Made by a program: the position numbers and the translations under genes
NCBI GenBank assembly: GCA_036873755.1
Contig: JAVTVY010057082.1
Span: 1 to 64,000 of the forward strand
Direction of reading: 5' to 3'
Length of the DNA stretch: 64,000 nt
Origin: Hanleya hanleyi
Lineage: Eukaryota > Mollusca > Polyplacophora > Lepidopleurida > Hanleyidae
Shown here: positions 32,238 to 43,730 of the stretch, one piece after another
How positions within the stretch are numbered: the stretch's first letter is position 1
How the letters are laid out: every line of letters starts with the position of its first letter
The notes under the pieces: generated by a model
Databases searched by the model: none
What the model was told of the DNA's origin: nothing
Seen by the model: the letters and a program-made list of their open reading frames with translations, nothing else

Positions 32238-33639
32238 GGCTGCCTTACCAATGCGAATCCAAGCACGAAGTCAGTACTAAACAATATATAAAATCTCCTT
32301 AATTGGAATTAGATAACCAGCAGTACAGTACAGTACATGCAGAAAGTAATTAATAATACTCTCCGCGGCAGGTACCTGCGCCGATATTTACACGTACCGG
32401 TAATGGATAAATTCAAAGTAACCGAACTCCACGTTTTAACGCGACATGCACCGATGAAGGAATGTGTCCACGAAACAGAATAACAGTGAGTGAATGGTTG
32501 CGATCGCGTGATGCGACGTACATGTACGCAAGTGCAAAACCAAAAATAAAAAAAACGAAGCGGCAAACAATATTGCAGCGGAGAAAACAATGTTGCAGAA
32601 CGTAATGTAAATTGAAATGCTGCAAAACAATTGGGCCTGTAGTACAACACTGGTATAGTTTGCGACAAAACACAATGTTGTGAAACAATGTTGCAGAAGA
32701 AATGTGATGATCACGACATGCAGGAGCGGAAATTCTGAAACAAAACCGGATAACCAACTTACCATTCACATGTCATATACATTTAAAACAGTGAGAGCAG
32801 ATCTGGAATCTAGAGGGTAAAGGGAGGTAACCAATTAATTATAGCAGAATAGGCAGATAACATGTAAACCATATACGTATGCTATATGACAAAAGATTTG
32901 ATAATATCCTTACCACAATATAGTAATTTGTAATACTATCTTTCCCGAGAGATGTACTTTAACTAATATCTATCCCCCACATACACTACAAAAGGGTGAG
33001 TTGGCAAATTGGTGGTTGAAAGAATGCAGTGTTATGTCACAACACAAGTGCAACAGTCATTTGTCAAAATGTCAAAAGTATGAATATGGAAAATATCTTA
33101 ATACTCAAAATCTGACACTACAAAAAATTTAAATAAAAATGGGTATTGGGGAGCAAAGGGAGAAAATTCACACTACACCACATTCAGCACTTTCACACTG
33201 TGGTTGGTAATACTAAGTGACTGTATGTGTGCACTGATGCAGAATATACATATTTTTTTAGAGTTCATATAGGCAATAGCCATCAACAGATAGATATAGG
33301 GTGTGGTTAATGGAGTAAATTCACTTCAGTTAATATGTCAAGGGCAAGATCATAATAATCTTACAGTGTACAAGAATTACCGAATACCAGTTTAGAAACA
33401 CAGTCTTCTGTATATGGAGATGAATGTCACACGAGATATTGCACCCGCCCAGGTACAATCAGTCCCTTTTTGTTCTCACTGATTGCAGTCATTCATGAAA
33501 ACACTCACAGGGCAGCAGGCAAACACAAGAATCAATTCACTGATGAAACAGTTCTCAAATTCGGGTTGACAGGACGGTAATCACTCCTGTGGAATTACTG
33601 GATATGGGCTCCTCATCCAACGTACTTCTGTACCGCAAC
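32238..33639 (-). other. 1.4-kb leader of the LTR retrotransposon
   Basis: A long untranslated leader lies between the primer-binding region and gag. It holds several upstream ATGs and short frames in all three minus frames. A strong splice donor (AATG|GTAAGT, about 32762) and an acceptor-like TATTGTTTAG (about 32270) could remove most of these; this is inferred only. Confidence 0.5.
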
Positions 33640-33662
33640 AGACCTCACTGGAGGCTCCATTT
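33640..33662 (-). promoter_or_regulatory. putative primer-binding site
   Basis: Directly inside the 5' LTR the minus strand reads AAA then TGGAGCCTCCAGTGAGG. A TGG start within a few bases of the LTR is the usual tRNA primer-binding layout. I could not assign the tRNA. Confidence 0.5.
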
Positions 33663-34897
33663 TGTAACCGCTCGTAGTGTAAGGATTAAGGATTGAAGTC
33701 CAAACACAGGCTACGGGGTGTGAGTCTTGTTGCTTTCTTTATTCAGTATAAGTTGGAATAAGGTTGAATATGACACCCTGTAATAACAAACAATAATACC
33801 AATAAATACACAAATAAACCATAATATCTTTACGGACAGTAACAAATAAACAATACATCTTTAGTGCGTTATGGCTTATCATAGAAATAGAATATTACAC
33901 ATTCACAAATAATATACTGCATTAAACTCGTATATGTATGAGTCAAGACTAATCAATTAATCTCAATTCTGTCAAGAGCAATAACTCTTAACAATATACC
34001 ATTATATAAATACTCCAATGAAATGTATTCTTCTTAATAGAGCGTGAGCTGCCAAATTACAGAGAACACATTATATATATAAACCAGAATAATCACTACA
34101 GAATATGCGTGACACAAGATAAATAAGGCATATGCCTACCCTGTGGGTGACACTGGGGTGTATCCAAACTACATGTAATCCAGTTCACTTCCAGAGGAAT
34201 GACCAGGAATCTAAATAAACATAAGGCTAGATTATAATACAATTTCCTAGCATCCAACAATATAATATACATACAGTACAGAACATTAAGCCACAGTAAA
34301 GCAAATTTATGCATTACCAACATATATGATCCAGTAGCAGTAATTTACTATGCAACAAATAGCCATACGCGCACACAATCACACATCATACAATCATTCA
34401 TTCTGGGACGAGAGATAGTTCAAATTAAATACAAACTCTATAGCTAATTTACCAAAATATTATAGCAATATAAAAATGAGACAAAATGTTAAACAGCAAG
34501 ACACTAACCTTCAGATATTCTGTGAACAAAATCCAGTCTGTAAATGTCAGTCCATCTGGTCACAAATATCATGAAACATATCCTGTGCTGTGCAGTAAGC
34601 ATGTTAAGTGGCAAGTGATATCAGAGGGTGCTCAGTTAAATAGCCAACTGAACAATAGTCATTCCCTAAACTAATTCCCTCCAAATCTAAAACAAATGAA
34701 GCTATTAACAATTATATAATGGACAACCTTGTCCCCACTCTAGACAATAGGTACTACCTCACACCTAAGCCAACTGCAATTCAACTTGAGGTGAACCAAC
34801 ACTCTAAGAAATATCTGCCACATATTTAACACACAATTAGCTTACGTTACATTAAATTACAAATACATTAAAATACAAACAATATACATCGGCCACA
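33663..34897 (-). repeat. 5' LTR
   Basis: 1235 bp, TG...CA ended in the element's orientation (TGTGGCCGATG at the start, GGTTACA at the end). An AATAAA signal (rc of 33739-33744) lies about 75 bp before the LTR end, a plausible polyadenylation signal in the transcript. Confidence 0.95.
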
Positions 34898-34901
34898 TAT
34901 G

Positions 34902-36320
34902 TATCTTGGTTTTTCTTCGATGAATTATTACTGTGTTGAATTATGGAAGAGGGGCGTGGTTGGACGTGGTTGTTATGTTATATGTGGGGAGGGCACAACA
35001 TTTTTAGATGATCTAGCCATTTCTATGCATTTAAAATAGACGGTGCTGTTTGTTTCCAATACACAGGCAGCCAGTGATAGCCCATCACATTTTCATGTTA
35101 ATGAGGCCTGGTCATAAGGTGATGAGATTCATTCATCACAACAACAAAAAGTTCCATGAGACCAGTTAATCACTAAAAAAAATCTGATGAGCGATGAGTG
35201 TAGATTACAGGTCACCACCAAACAATTGAGATGACCAGGACCCACCTCCGATAAATGGTGATGGCCATCATCATTTATTTGTGATGATTGAATATATGGC
35301 GATGGCTATTTTATTGGGTATGCTGCCGTCAATCATCATTTTTTCTGGCTGTGATATTGACATTGATAATGTCTTACTACAAGTTATTAATTGTCTGATA
35401 TGTTTATTCTTTTTAATTTAACCATTCACAAGAAAACCCGAAGTTGTCAGGTTTATAAAGTAATTAAATTATTCCTCTTCTTCTGAAGGAAATATTGATT
35501 TATTTGACAAACCTTAGGTTTTTCGATTGAGAACAAAAATCAGTTTTGTTGTAAACTTTATGTAGACAAAACTCGCTAAAACACTGATTTTATAATGCAG
35601 TCTTTTGATGAGGTCAATATGTGCCTTTTCGGACCTCAGAAACCAATATATGCAGAGACTGGAACCGCATATTGACCTCATCAAAACCACATGTTGGTCG
35701 ACATCAACAGACTATAATTGTTTTATCATATGACCCGGAAGTCTAATTTGATTTAGGCCTCAAAGCTGCAAAAATCTTTGCTTTCATCTTCGCGTTCTCG
35801 TTTCATCTTAAGCAATACAACGGCAAATCATTTTCATTGGCCGAGAAGACACACACGTCACACAGCATATCTAGAAATATTTATGTACCCACTTTGGAGT
35901 CCATATGAGAAATTTGTCACGTGATGGCGAATGGTCCAATGAGGAAAAGGTAACACACACAGTCATATGATAATCTATACTATATGCGTTTTTGTAGCTG
36001 AATGAGATGTTTATAATGTATATAAAGTAAAACAAATTTATGTACATTAAGGATATAGATGATATATCTCAATAGTGATATCGACGAGCTCCATTACCTA
36101 TTTCTTGTTCCTTTTCAGGTACGATAGAAAATATTGTATTGCTTTATATTATTATAGACACCCGGATATATTCAGAGACATCTCATCAACAACGTATAAC
36201 ACGCCTTGTTAACCAGTTGTAAACTCGTGCCACTTTTACTTAACTCAATTGTATCCTCATGTCTCACTTAATATATATGCTGAGAGCAATAAATTTCATG
36301 TAGTTCAGTTTAGAGCCGTC
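34902..36320. other. spacer with one perfect small inverted repeat
   Basis: No gene was found. TTTTGATGAGGTCAATATG (35603-35621) is perfectly inverted at 35668-35686 around a 46-bp loop, which suggests a small MITE or hairpin. Confidence 0.5.
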
Positions 36321-36468
36321 TAACATGGGAAACGGCGGAATGAATTGTCATCAAATTCTGATGTTCTACCATCGAGATATCCTATCCTTGAACAGGTCCA
36401 TTCCATGTTTATGATTTGTTTGTATTTTACGTTCACTGTCTGAGGATTGAATATGTCATGACACATAT

Positions 36469-36603
36469 GTAGTTGGCATATATGAATATCCGTGTGTAGT
36501 TGATATATATGAATATCCGTGTGTAGTTGGCATATATGAATATCCGTGTGTAGTTGATATATATGAATATCCGTGTGTAGTTGGCATATATGAATATCCG
36601 TGT
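36469..36603. repeat. 27-bp minisatellite, exactly five copies
   Basis: The unit is GTAGTTGGCATATATGAATA then TCCGTGT. Copies alternate between TTGGCATATAT and TTGATATATAT (A-B-A-B-A). The minus strand reads as 9-residue repeats, but this is a consequence of the 27-bp unit. Confidence 0.93.
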
Positions 36604-37353
36604 AGCAAAACATTCCTTTTATTGTTGAAAAGTTATCACCCAAAGAGCAGCATCCTGAATACCAAGTTGCACGCAGCGTTGTATTAACCATTTTTATTAA
36701 TTAGATGTATTCACTCGTTCAAATATGAATTCACTCCTCGTAGTCAAATTTCAATTCTGAAATCTAGTCGTTCCACCATCGAGAAGCCACGTCCTTGAAG
36801 CGGACCATACCCAACATTACAGATGAGTGGCACTTGACTTACATGAACTAAATTAGATTAGATATTAAATAAATGATAGCGTCTAAGAATTGCTGTATAT
36901 ATAGTTTGGTTAAAACTTTCGCATTTAGTTGTTGGAAATTATGGCACTATGTGCAACCATTTGGATTCGAATTTTCGTGCAGCATTACATCAACAATTTT
37001 AATCAACTATTTATTCGCTCATGTAATTTTAAAATTAAACCGTCCTACCATCGAGAAGTAGATCAAACTCAACTTTGAAAATAAGTGATAGTTAACTATC
37101 ACAGCCTGACGATTATAGATATTAAATGAAAAAATGTATTTAGTGTCTAAGAATGACTGTATATTTAGTAAAGACCTTTCCATATTTACTGAAAATGTAT
37201 ATGGTCTATACAGTTAAGTTACGTGTATCACCACCCTTGTAACCTAAGCAGGATATAGAATATTTAAGCCGTTCCATTTAAGCCTATTCTTCTTAAATCC
37301 AAATTAACTCAACTTTAAAAATAAGCGATACTTAACTCACACGGTCTGTAGTA

Positions 37354-38017
37354 ACGATACACATGATTTAAAGTCTGTCCATTTTAATTATTCGTCTACC
37401 TTGAAGCTTGTCAAAAATCAGTAGATAACTCTGCATAAATTTTCTTTTATGCAGCGTGTAAAGCAACCTGAACTCTACAAAATGACTACCATTTCTCCGT
37501 GATATCGATAATATATCACGCTTGAAATAACTTTGTAATTCTCTCCATATAAAACTCCAGTACATTTGTTTCATGTACCGGGCCTGAATTACATAGAGAG
37601 ACGTCATAATTTATTCATACTCACTGGCACAAAGGTCATTGATTCCGTATTAAGTACGTCACTTATATCCCATGCCCAGTGAAATTGCAGAATGATAAAC
37701 CGCACACACCTCTATGACCGTACACGGCATTGTTGACCTTTGTGCTAGTATACACGAATTGAGGCCCGGTACATGAAACAACTGTACTGCAGTTTTATAT
37801 GGAGAGAATTACAAAGTTATTTTAATCGTGATATATTATCGATATCACAGAGAAAAGGTAGTCATTTTGTAGAGTTCAGTTTGTTCTACACGCTGCAAAA
37901 AAATTTATGCAAACTTATCTACTGATTTTTGACAAGCTCCAAAGTAGACGACTAATTAAAATGGACATTCTATAGTAAAAACTTCGTCATATTTTGTAGA
38001 AAAGTCATGTGTATCGT
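37354..38017. mobile_element. foldback (MITE-like) element with arms of about 240-260 bp
   Basis: Left arm from TGTCCATTTTAATTA (37375) to about 37640 and right arm from about 37735 to TAATTAAAATGGACA (37968) are inverted copies at about 85 percent. Both contain TGATATCGATAATATATCAC, TTTGTAATTCTCTCCATAT and CATGTACCGGGCCT. An outer ACGATACACATGA is also inverted (37354 and 38005-38017). There is no coding capacity. It interrupts the degenerate array at 36320-38630. Confidence 0.78.
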
Positions 38018-38438
38018 GTATCACTCGCCTTTGGACTGTTGTAACTTAGTTAAATGTAAAATATATACCCCCCCCACCCCGTTTTCAGGAGAAGAATTTT
38101 TTTCTGAAATACACCATTCCACCATCGAGAGGCTCTATCCTTGAAGCAGATCGCAGGAAAGTGTATAATTCGGGGATACTTCACGTCAAAGATTGGAGGA
38201 TTAGAGCATAACGATATTTGACTCCTATGAATTACTGTATATGGATTTACAATGGCTAACTTTTCCTTATCTGTTGAAAACATTATGGCACAACTATGAA
38301 TCCATGTGAATACCGAAATGTGTATAGCGTACAGACGATTTCAGTTCAACTCAGTTAAACAAATATTTGTTCTATACACTTATTCACACATATGGGAGCA
38401 CAACCTGGTTCTGATAGATCATCGATAGGCTCGCCAGT

Positions 38439-38456
38439 CCCCCCCCCCCCCCCCCC
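38439..38456. repeat. poly-C tract
   Basis: Eighteen consecutive C residues, a likely site of length error in assembly. Confidence 0.9.
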
Positions 38457-38630
38457 ATCGAGAAGTCCTATCCTTGAAGCAGGTCGGACCGTACTTAATA
38501 TTTTGGTGATAGTTAACGTCCAAGGTCAAGGGATTATATGTGTAACAATATTTTATAGCGTCTAAGAATTTTTTGTATTTTGATTAAGAAAAGAGTAATT
38601 TTCTATTGTTGTTGGAATACATCGTCGAAA

Positions 38631-40397
38631 GGCAATCACTTGTAGAACAAGATATGATTAACCTTCATACTTCAGCTGTTGGCTATAAATAAAACGTATA
38701 TATCAGAGCAACTAATTATTTCACCCACTTCGGCACACTGCTGCTCTAAAGAACTTATATGTTTATGAATTAGAACTCGATTTAATATCGCTTTCAGCAA
38801 TATTATATATTTATGAATTGCAATAATACATTCATATTGATCTGATATATATTCAGATATCGGGCTCGGATTTCGACCTCGTCTCTCTAATTTCTGCATA
38901 ATTAGGAATTGGAAGTGATCATTTATGATTAATTTTTAAGATTAAAAATTACTTGTTTTATTTCATCAAGCAAAACCTTTAAATATATCGGAGATGTTGA
39001 AGAGCATGTCAGTTAAATATATGTCATGTTGGCATTATCAGAAACATTTATGGGTAACGAATTCGAATCAAATCTAAACAATGGTATAACTTTCAATATT
39101 TTTGCGCATCTCAGGCGGTAGTTAACAATCAGCGGACATTTCGTATAGACAATCGGTCACCGGATCATGGTCATGGATTAAAATCCTTATATTTAAACAT
39201 TTCTGTCGGTTCATTTTCATCATTTCCAGGAAATAATGGGAAAGCATTACCGAAGCATAAGAACAAAGTTCAAAATTTTGAGTTATTTTTAGTTTATTCC
39301 CAACTCAGAAATGTAGAAAGTCACTCACAGGTGATGAAATATATTGATGAGTATATTACATGAGAAATCACCGGTAATACTCACATGGTCTCCATGCCGT
39401 TGTTAATTGGAGTGAGTATCCATTTATATACTGCCTCACCCCCCCCCCCTTCCCCCTAATCAACCTAAAATAAGCAATTAACAACGGTAACGGGCCCATG
39501 TGAATTGGGAACATCCTTTGAACTTCGGAACATTCAATGATTAATATGTACATAGAACTACGCCTGTTTAGCACTGAACGCAAATCGTACACTAATATAT
39601 ACATTTCTTTTGCAATAGAACATATTACTCCTTGATATAATAACATTGAAAGAATATACAAATAAGTGAGAGTGACATGATATTTCAAAGAAAGATATTA
39701 ATTCTCCAAATTCCTCCCTATGTGAATTAACTTAATATTGGGAAAGAACTGGACAAAGAAAAGCCCACAAATCGTTTTGATTATTGTTCACGTTAACAAA
39801 TAGTTAACTATAATGTGGAATAAAATAATTAATTGATATCACACAAAAAATTATGATACCATGTTAAGACGGGAAACACCCAATAACAATCTCCGGTTAA
39901 TCAAAGCAATTAAACTAAAAGTTAGCCGATATTAATATTCCAAATTAAAGTTTGTACAGACAAAACAATAACATCACGATCAGGGATGAACTATTCGTAT
40001 AACATTTTCCGGTAAAAGTTCTTTGCGTAGACTATCTTTCAGCAAATGTTTTGGACTTCTGTTACCAATATTTTGTATTTCGAATATTTCAACTAAAAAA
40101 TAAAAATATAAATAGCTTTACAAGAAATTAGTTATTTTTAGGCATGTTATCCACTTATTCGAGAAAATAAAAAGTAAAATAAATTACACGAATGCTTACT
40201 TCCTCTGATCCTTCATAAATAAAGATGATTTTTCTGTTTTCCGTCGAAGATATCGCGAAAGTTTCTGGTGTATGTAGTTCATTGTCCATACTCTTGCTGT
40301 AACAGTTTCATCAATAGAGATTGCAAAATAGTTCTTATACTGATAAAATGAGCACGGTATAACATCACATCGTAGAACAAATGCACAAATCACCGCA
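38631..40397. other. AT-rich region downstream of the forkhead gene
   Basis: No further exon is supported. A 65-codon minus frame at 40196-40393 follows the forkhead stop but has no recognisable domain. No convincing AATAAA signal was seen within 200 bp of the stop. The region may include the 3' UTR. Confidence 0.4.
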
Positions 40398-41447
40398 CTA
40401 CGTCGACTGGAGATGCTGCAATCTAAGCTGACTGGTAAACTGAGAGCTTGGATAACCGTATGCTGGAGGCTGGAACGAAGAAAAGTTTGTGAACGTTGGA
40501 TTTCCAGGGCTGGGAACGGTTGAGATTTGGGTCACTCCCGGAAAATAGGAACCCCCGAGTGAGGTTCCAAACGGCGATCCAAATGAGGTTCCAAAAGAAC
40601 TGTTTAAGTTATTTGCTGTGTAGAACGATGGATAGTTCGAAGACGTTCCCGACCAGGTATCTGATTTACACGGTAATCCGTAATGCTGACGTGGTAGTCC
40701 CTGGCTGAACGAGGGTAAAGTTAAGTGGTTCAGAGATGGGTACGGCTTGTATCCGGGCGTGCCTCCGTATAAAGTGAATTGTCCATAACCGTTGAAATGC
40801 AGACTCGATTGGTCGTCAAATGTTTGCTTTTGGAGCTTGAAGCGTTTGGGTCTTCGGAGAAAACTACCGTTTCCGAACATGTCTCCGCAACTTGGATGAA
40901 GTGCCCAATAATTACCCTTCCCGGGTCTTCCGGGGCCACGGGGAACCTTCAAGAAGCAATCGTTCAGAGATAAATTGTGTCGAATCGAGTTCTGCCATCT
41001 TTGTTGGTTCTCCTTGAAGTATGGAAATCTGTTCATGATGAAGGTATATATGTCCGCTAATGTCATCATTCCACTTGAAGAGCTCTCGATCGCCATGGTA
41101 ATCAGTGCTATGTAAGAATATGGCGGTTTGACGTCCGCGAAACGTCTCTTCTGTTGAGACAGAGTAGACGTTCCAGAACATTTCTCCAAATTCATGACGT
41201 CGTCTTCCGTATCGTCTTGGGAATATTGGTATCTTGGGAGACCGCTGCTGTCAAAGTCTGTCGATCCAGGGGACAGCTCTGTGTCATATGTTGTCGCATC
41301 TCGGGGGGACACGGTCCTATCTGTCACACTGTCGCCCTGGAGGGACGGGATATCTGAATCAGTCCCGCGGAAGATGCAATCTGTAATCGGTAGCTGTAGT
41401 GACTTGTTCATATGCCTACTGCAATCCGTGAGATCCATCCCAATCAT
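40398..41447 (-). CDS. FoxAB: forkhead-box transcription factor, FoxAB-like, single exon
   Basis: The ATG at 41447 gives 349 residues; the frame is open further upstream to a TAA but has no other ATG. The forkhead domain covers about residues 107-203: [14 protein letters not shown], the recognition helix [15 protein letters not shown], wing residues [20 protein letters not shown] and [13 protein letters not shown]. It binds DNA as a nuclear regulator. The mix of a FoxB-like tail (ALHP.CGDMF.NGSFLRR.KRFK) with a FoxA/E-like [14 protein letters not shown] helix, plus [19 protein letters not shown], is what I associate with FoxAB. FoxB and FoxE are the alternatives. The N terminus is Ser/Thr/Asp-rich. 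The C terminus is Tyr/Ser/Gly-rich with no eh1-type motif that I could see. Intron-less Fox genes are common. Confidence 0.9.
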   Translation of the reverse strand: MIGMDLTDCSRHMNKSLQLPITDCIFRGTDSDIPSLQGDSVTDRTVSPRDATTYDTELSPGSTDFDSSGLPRYQYSQDDTEDDVMNLEKCSGTSTLSQQKRRFADVKPPYSYIALITMAIESSSSGMMTLADIYTFIMNRFPYFKENQQRWQNSIRHNLSLNDCFLKVPRGPGRPGKGNYWALHPSCGDMFGNGSFLRRPKRFKLQKQTFDDQSSLHFNGYGQFTLYGGTPGYKPYPSLNHLTLPSFSQGLPRQHYGLPCKSDTWSGTSSNYPSFYTANNLNSSFGTSFGSPFGTSLGGSYFPGVTQISTVPSPGNPTFTNFSSFQPPAYGYPSSQFTSQLRLQHLQST

Positions 41448-41589
41448 GTTTGTTCCAGAAACTATAACTGACACTGCAGGAAATTGAGTCAGACAAGGTT
41501 TCACTCTCCTCCGTTTTAGCAGGATACTTCTACTAAATTAACACTGATCAACAACTTATTTTCGTGTGCTCTCGATGTGGAACGCTTAG

Positions 41590-41640
41590 CTGGAATACCG
41601 ATTTCTCAGACATTTGACGTTTATATATAACGATATATCA
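41590..41640 (-). promoter_or_regulatory. TATA-like core promoter of the forkhead gene
   Basis: On the minus strand TATATATAAA (41620-41629) lies about 175 bp upstream of the ATG at 41447, which would give a 5' leader of about 145 bp. In AT-rich DNA this could be fortuitous. Confidence 0.35.
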
Positions 41641-41699
41641 AGACAAATGCTCCAAGTATAGGTACATGAACTCAACACTATCATGTGAAAGTAATCGCT

Positions 41700-43589
41700 T
41701 TTCAGAGCCAATTTAGCTCAATGAGTATCGCCGTGGGAGGTATAGTGCCGAACAGGTAGTAAATGATAGGCACTTGTACGGGAGCCGGCCTTTTTATCCA
41801 CCCTCTGGTTCAATAGACCGATTCCTGCCCATGTGCCACTGCAAGTCTGACCATTCATGGGAGAATTGTGTAAATGTTTTCTATTATCAATGAGATTATA
41901 GCCCGTAAGGCACACGGCCAATTCAACACTTCGACACGGGGGAGAAATGCTCGCCTCATGATTCATAGCCCATACTTTCTCTTCATTTATATTTTCACAG
42001 TATCGCACCTCTTTTATTTTAATCAGCACATTCACACATCTCCAGGTGAAATATTAGCGAAACATACTCTTATCTACAGTGACATCTCCAATTAAAGGAT
42101 AAACGTCTTGTCAAGAACTGGACATTCTAAAGTAGATATCAAAATATTTTTTATTTTGTGAAATTGTTGATAATATATGTAAGAGCGGTGTTGACACTAA
42201 AAGGTTTCATCTTGACTCATTCATAGCATTTCAAGGATGATGGGATAAAGGTGTTAGAAAACAAAAAGACGAGTATACTCATTTCTTTCGTGGTTGAACT
42301 CCTAATATAAATATTAAAATTTAGATAAACCACAAAAGATTGAACGAAGTTCTAAGCAAGCGTATACCTTCCAATTTATTGGTATCTAAGTCCATACTTG
42401 GCAGATGTCACATAAATAAAATTCATAGAATAATCACAGGTTTCCCTAAGTCTTGATCAGGACGGAATATATCATTGAATGTTCCATAACCTATAAATTT
42501 AAAATTTCAGCAGAAGAAGAAATGTCACATAAGTTTTCTATAATTTTTGTTCAATTATAAGTAAAACATTGAGTTTTGTTGATCAGAAATTATAACTTTG
42601 AATAAGGATGTCTTGTCTCGAGAAATATGAGACATGTGTCTGGTAAAAACTGGAATTTCAGTTTCTCTTGGAAGAATTTTAAATTCTACCAGGGATTTTT
42701 AACTTTAATTATATGTTGGGTGGATGTGATCTATAACTTTGTTTAGTACATATGGTATAATAATATAGTTTATTCCAGTAAAATTATCAAATATTCAGCG
42801 TAACACAAAGCTATTTTATGGATAATAATTTATTTTATTGATAAAAGTTGGTCTATGCTGTGTTAGAAAAACACACAAACATACATATGATTGGTTAGGT
42901 TATATATTTACACCTTCATCACTGTATGTTGCAGGTACATGAAGACATATAAAAATGATAAATGAACATGCAGGCTGAACGTGTACATACCAAACCATGC
43001 CCCATCCTTCCCCAGAATATCTGCATGAGTCTTTTGTCTTCAGTAATACCCCGTTTTCTTCTAATTATTCCGACGTCAAAAGTTTACCTCAGGCATCTTC
43101 AGAGAGAAATCTGCTAACATTCTGCAAATTTCACTGGCTGTCTTTCCTGTTCTTCGGATCAATAACATATCCAGGCCACATTGTTTAGCCTCAGTTGACA
43201 TAAAAATATTTTTCTGCTTCTAAGTATAAAAATTCTGTTCGAAAAACATAGAAGAAATAGGAGAGTACTTTGGGTGAGTTTATATGTAGTTCGTAATCGT
43301 AATATCATATTGGCGGAAATGGATTGATTTGTTTTTTAGATCTACTTGCAAAAGAATTTTTTTATTTGGGACCTGTCTGTCCATATAAATTTTGAGTTGA
43401 TCTGAGAATTGTCATGCAAAATAAACGGATAACAAAATTAATATTGCGACACTATCCATCCTAGAAAAAGGAGTTGAAGTAAATTGTTTCCTCTGAATTA
43501 TTTGTGTCTATTTCGTTCTTCATCATGTTCATTACTCAAATTCTATATTTGATATTGATCAACTTTAGTCCGTTTTGACCAGCCTGATA
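41700..43589. other. AT-rich intergenic DNA upstream of the forkhead gene
   Basis: No gene, RNA or strong repeat was seen. Its position makes it a candidate regulatory region, but no element can be pointed to. Confidence 0.4.
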
Positions 43590-43730
43590 GAAACTGGAAT
43601 CTGATAGAATCTGAGATTCTACCTAGAATTCCAGTATCTACCGATATAATTTAGGAGTTTGCCAGTTCAATGAGAGCATATAGTTAAAAACTGCAATTTA
43701 GAATCTCAGATTCTACCATACTCCAGTTTA
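43590..43730. repeat. small inverted repeat, MITE-like
   Basis: AAACTGGAATCTGATAGAAT at 43591 and its inverse ending CTCCAGTTT (43729) form arms of about 31 bp. Each arm contains the palindrome AGAATCTNAGATTCT. Confidence 0.6.

Larger units (their letters stand above)
25233..34897 (-). mobile_element. Ty3/gypsy-type LTR retrotransposon, structurally near intact
   Basis: A 9.67-kb element reads on the minus strand: 5' LTR (33663-34897), primer-binding region, 1.4-kb leader, gag, -1 frameshift site, pol, purine tract and 3' LTR (25233-26477). It is flanked by the 4-bp duplication TATG (25229-25232 and 34898-34901). The order protease, reverse transcriptase, RNase H, integrase places it in Ty3/gypsy. 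The LTRs differ by two substitutions (25686 versus 34116; 26212 versus 34642) and one 10-bp indel (26269-26278), so insertion was recent. Both coding frames are uninterrupted. No envelope-like frame was seen. Confidence 0.97.
36320..38630. repeat. very diverged tandem array with a unit of roughly 270-370 bp
   Basis: The block CGTTCCACCATCGAGAAG followed by TCC..CTTGAAGCAGGTC recurs near 36349, 36770, 37041, 38106 and 38450, with a weaker copy near 37270. Between blocks the order TGATAGTTAAC, GATATTAAAT, AGCGTCTAAGAATTGCTGTA and TGTTGGAAATTATGGCAC is kept. The copies are old. One is interrupted by the foldback element at 37354-38017, which accounts for the long gap between blocks. Confidence 0.6.

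Noticed and set aside
32309..32769. Three overlapping minus frames of 109-119 codons in the LTR leader
   Set aside because: Mutually overlapping, no domains, and located in the untranslated leader; no envelope-like features.
41448..41504. Upstream extension of the forkhead frame to 41504
   Set aside because: The codon at 41504 is GTG, not ATG; the first in-frame ATG is at 41447 and no splice acceptor is convincing.
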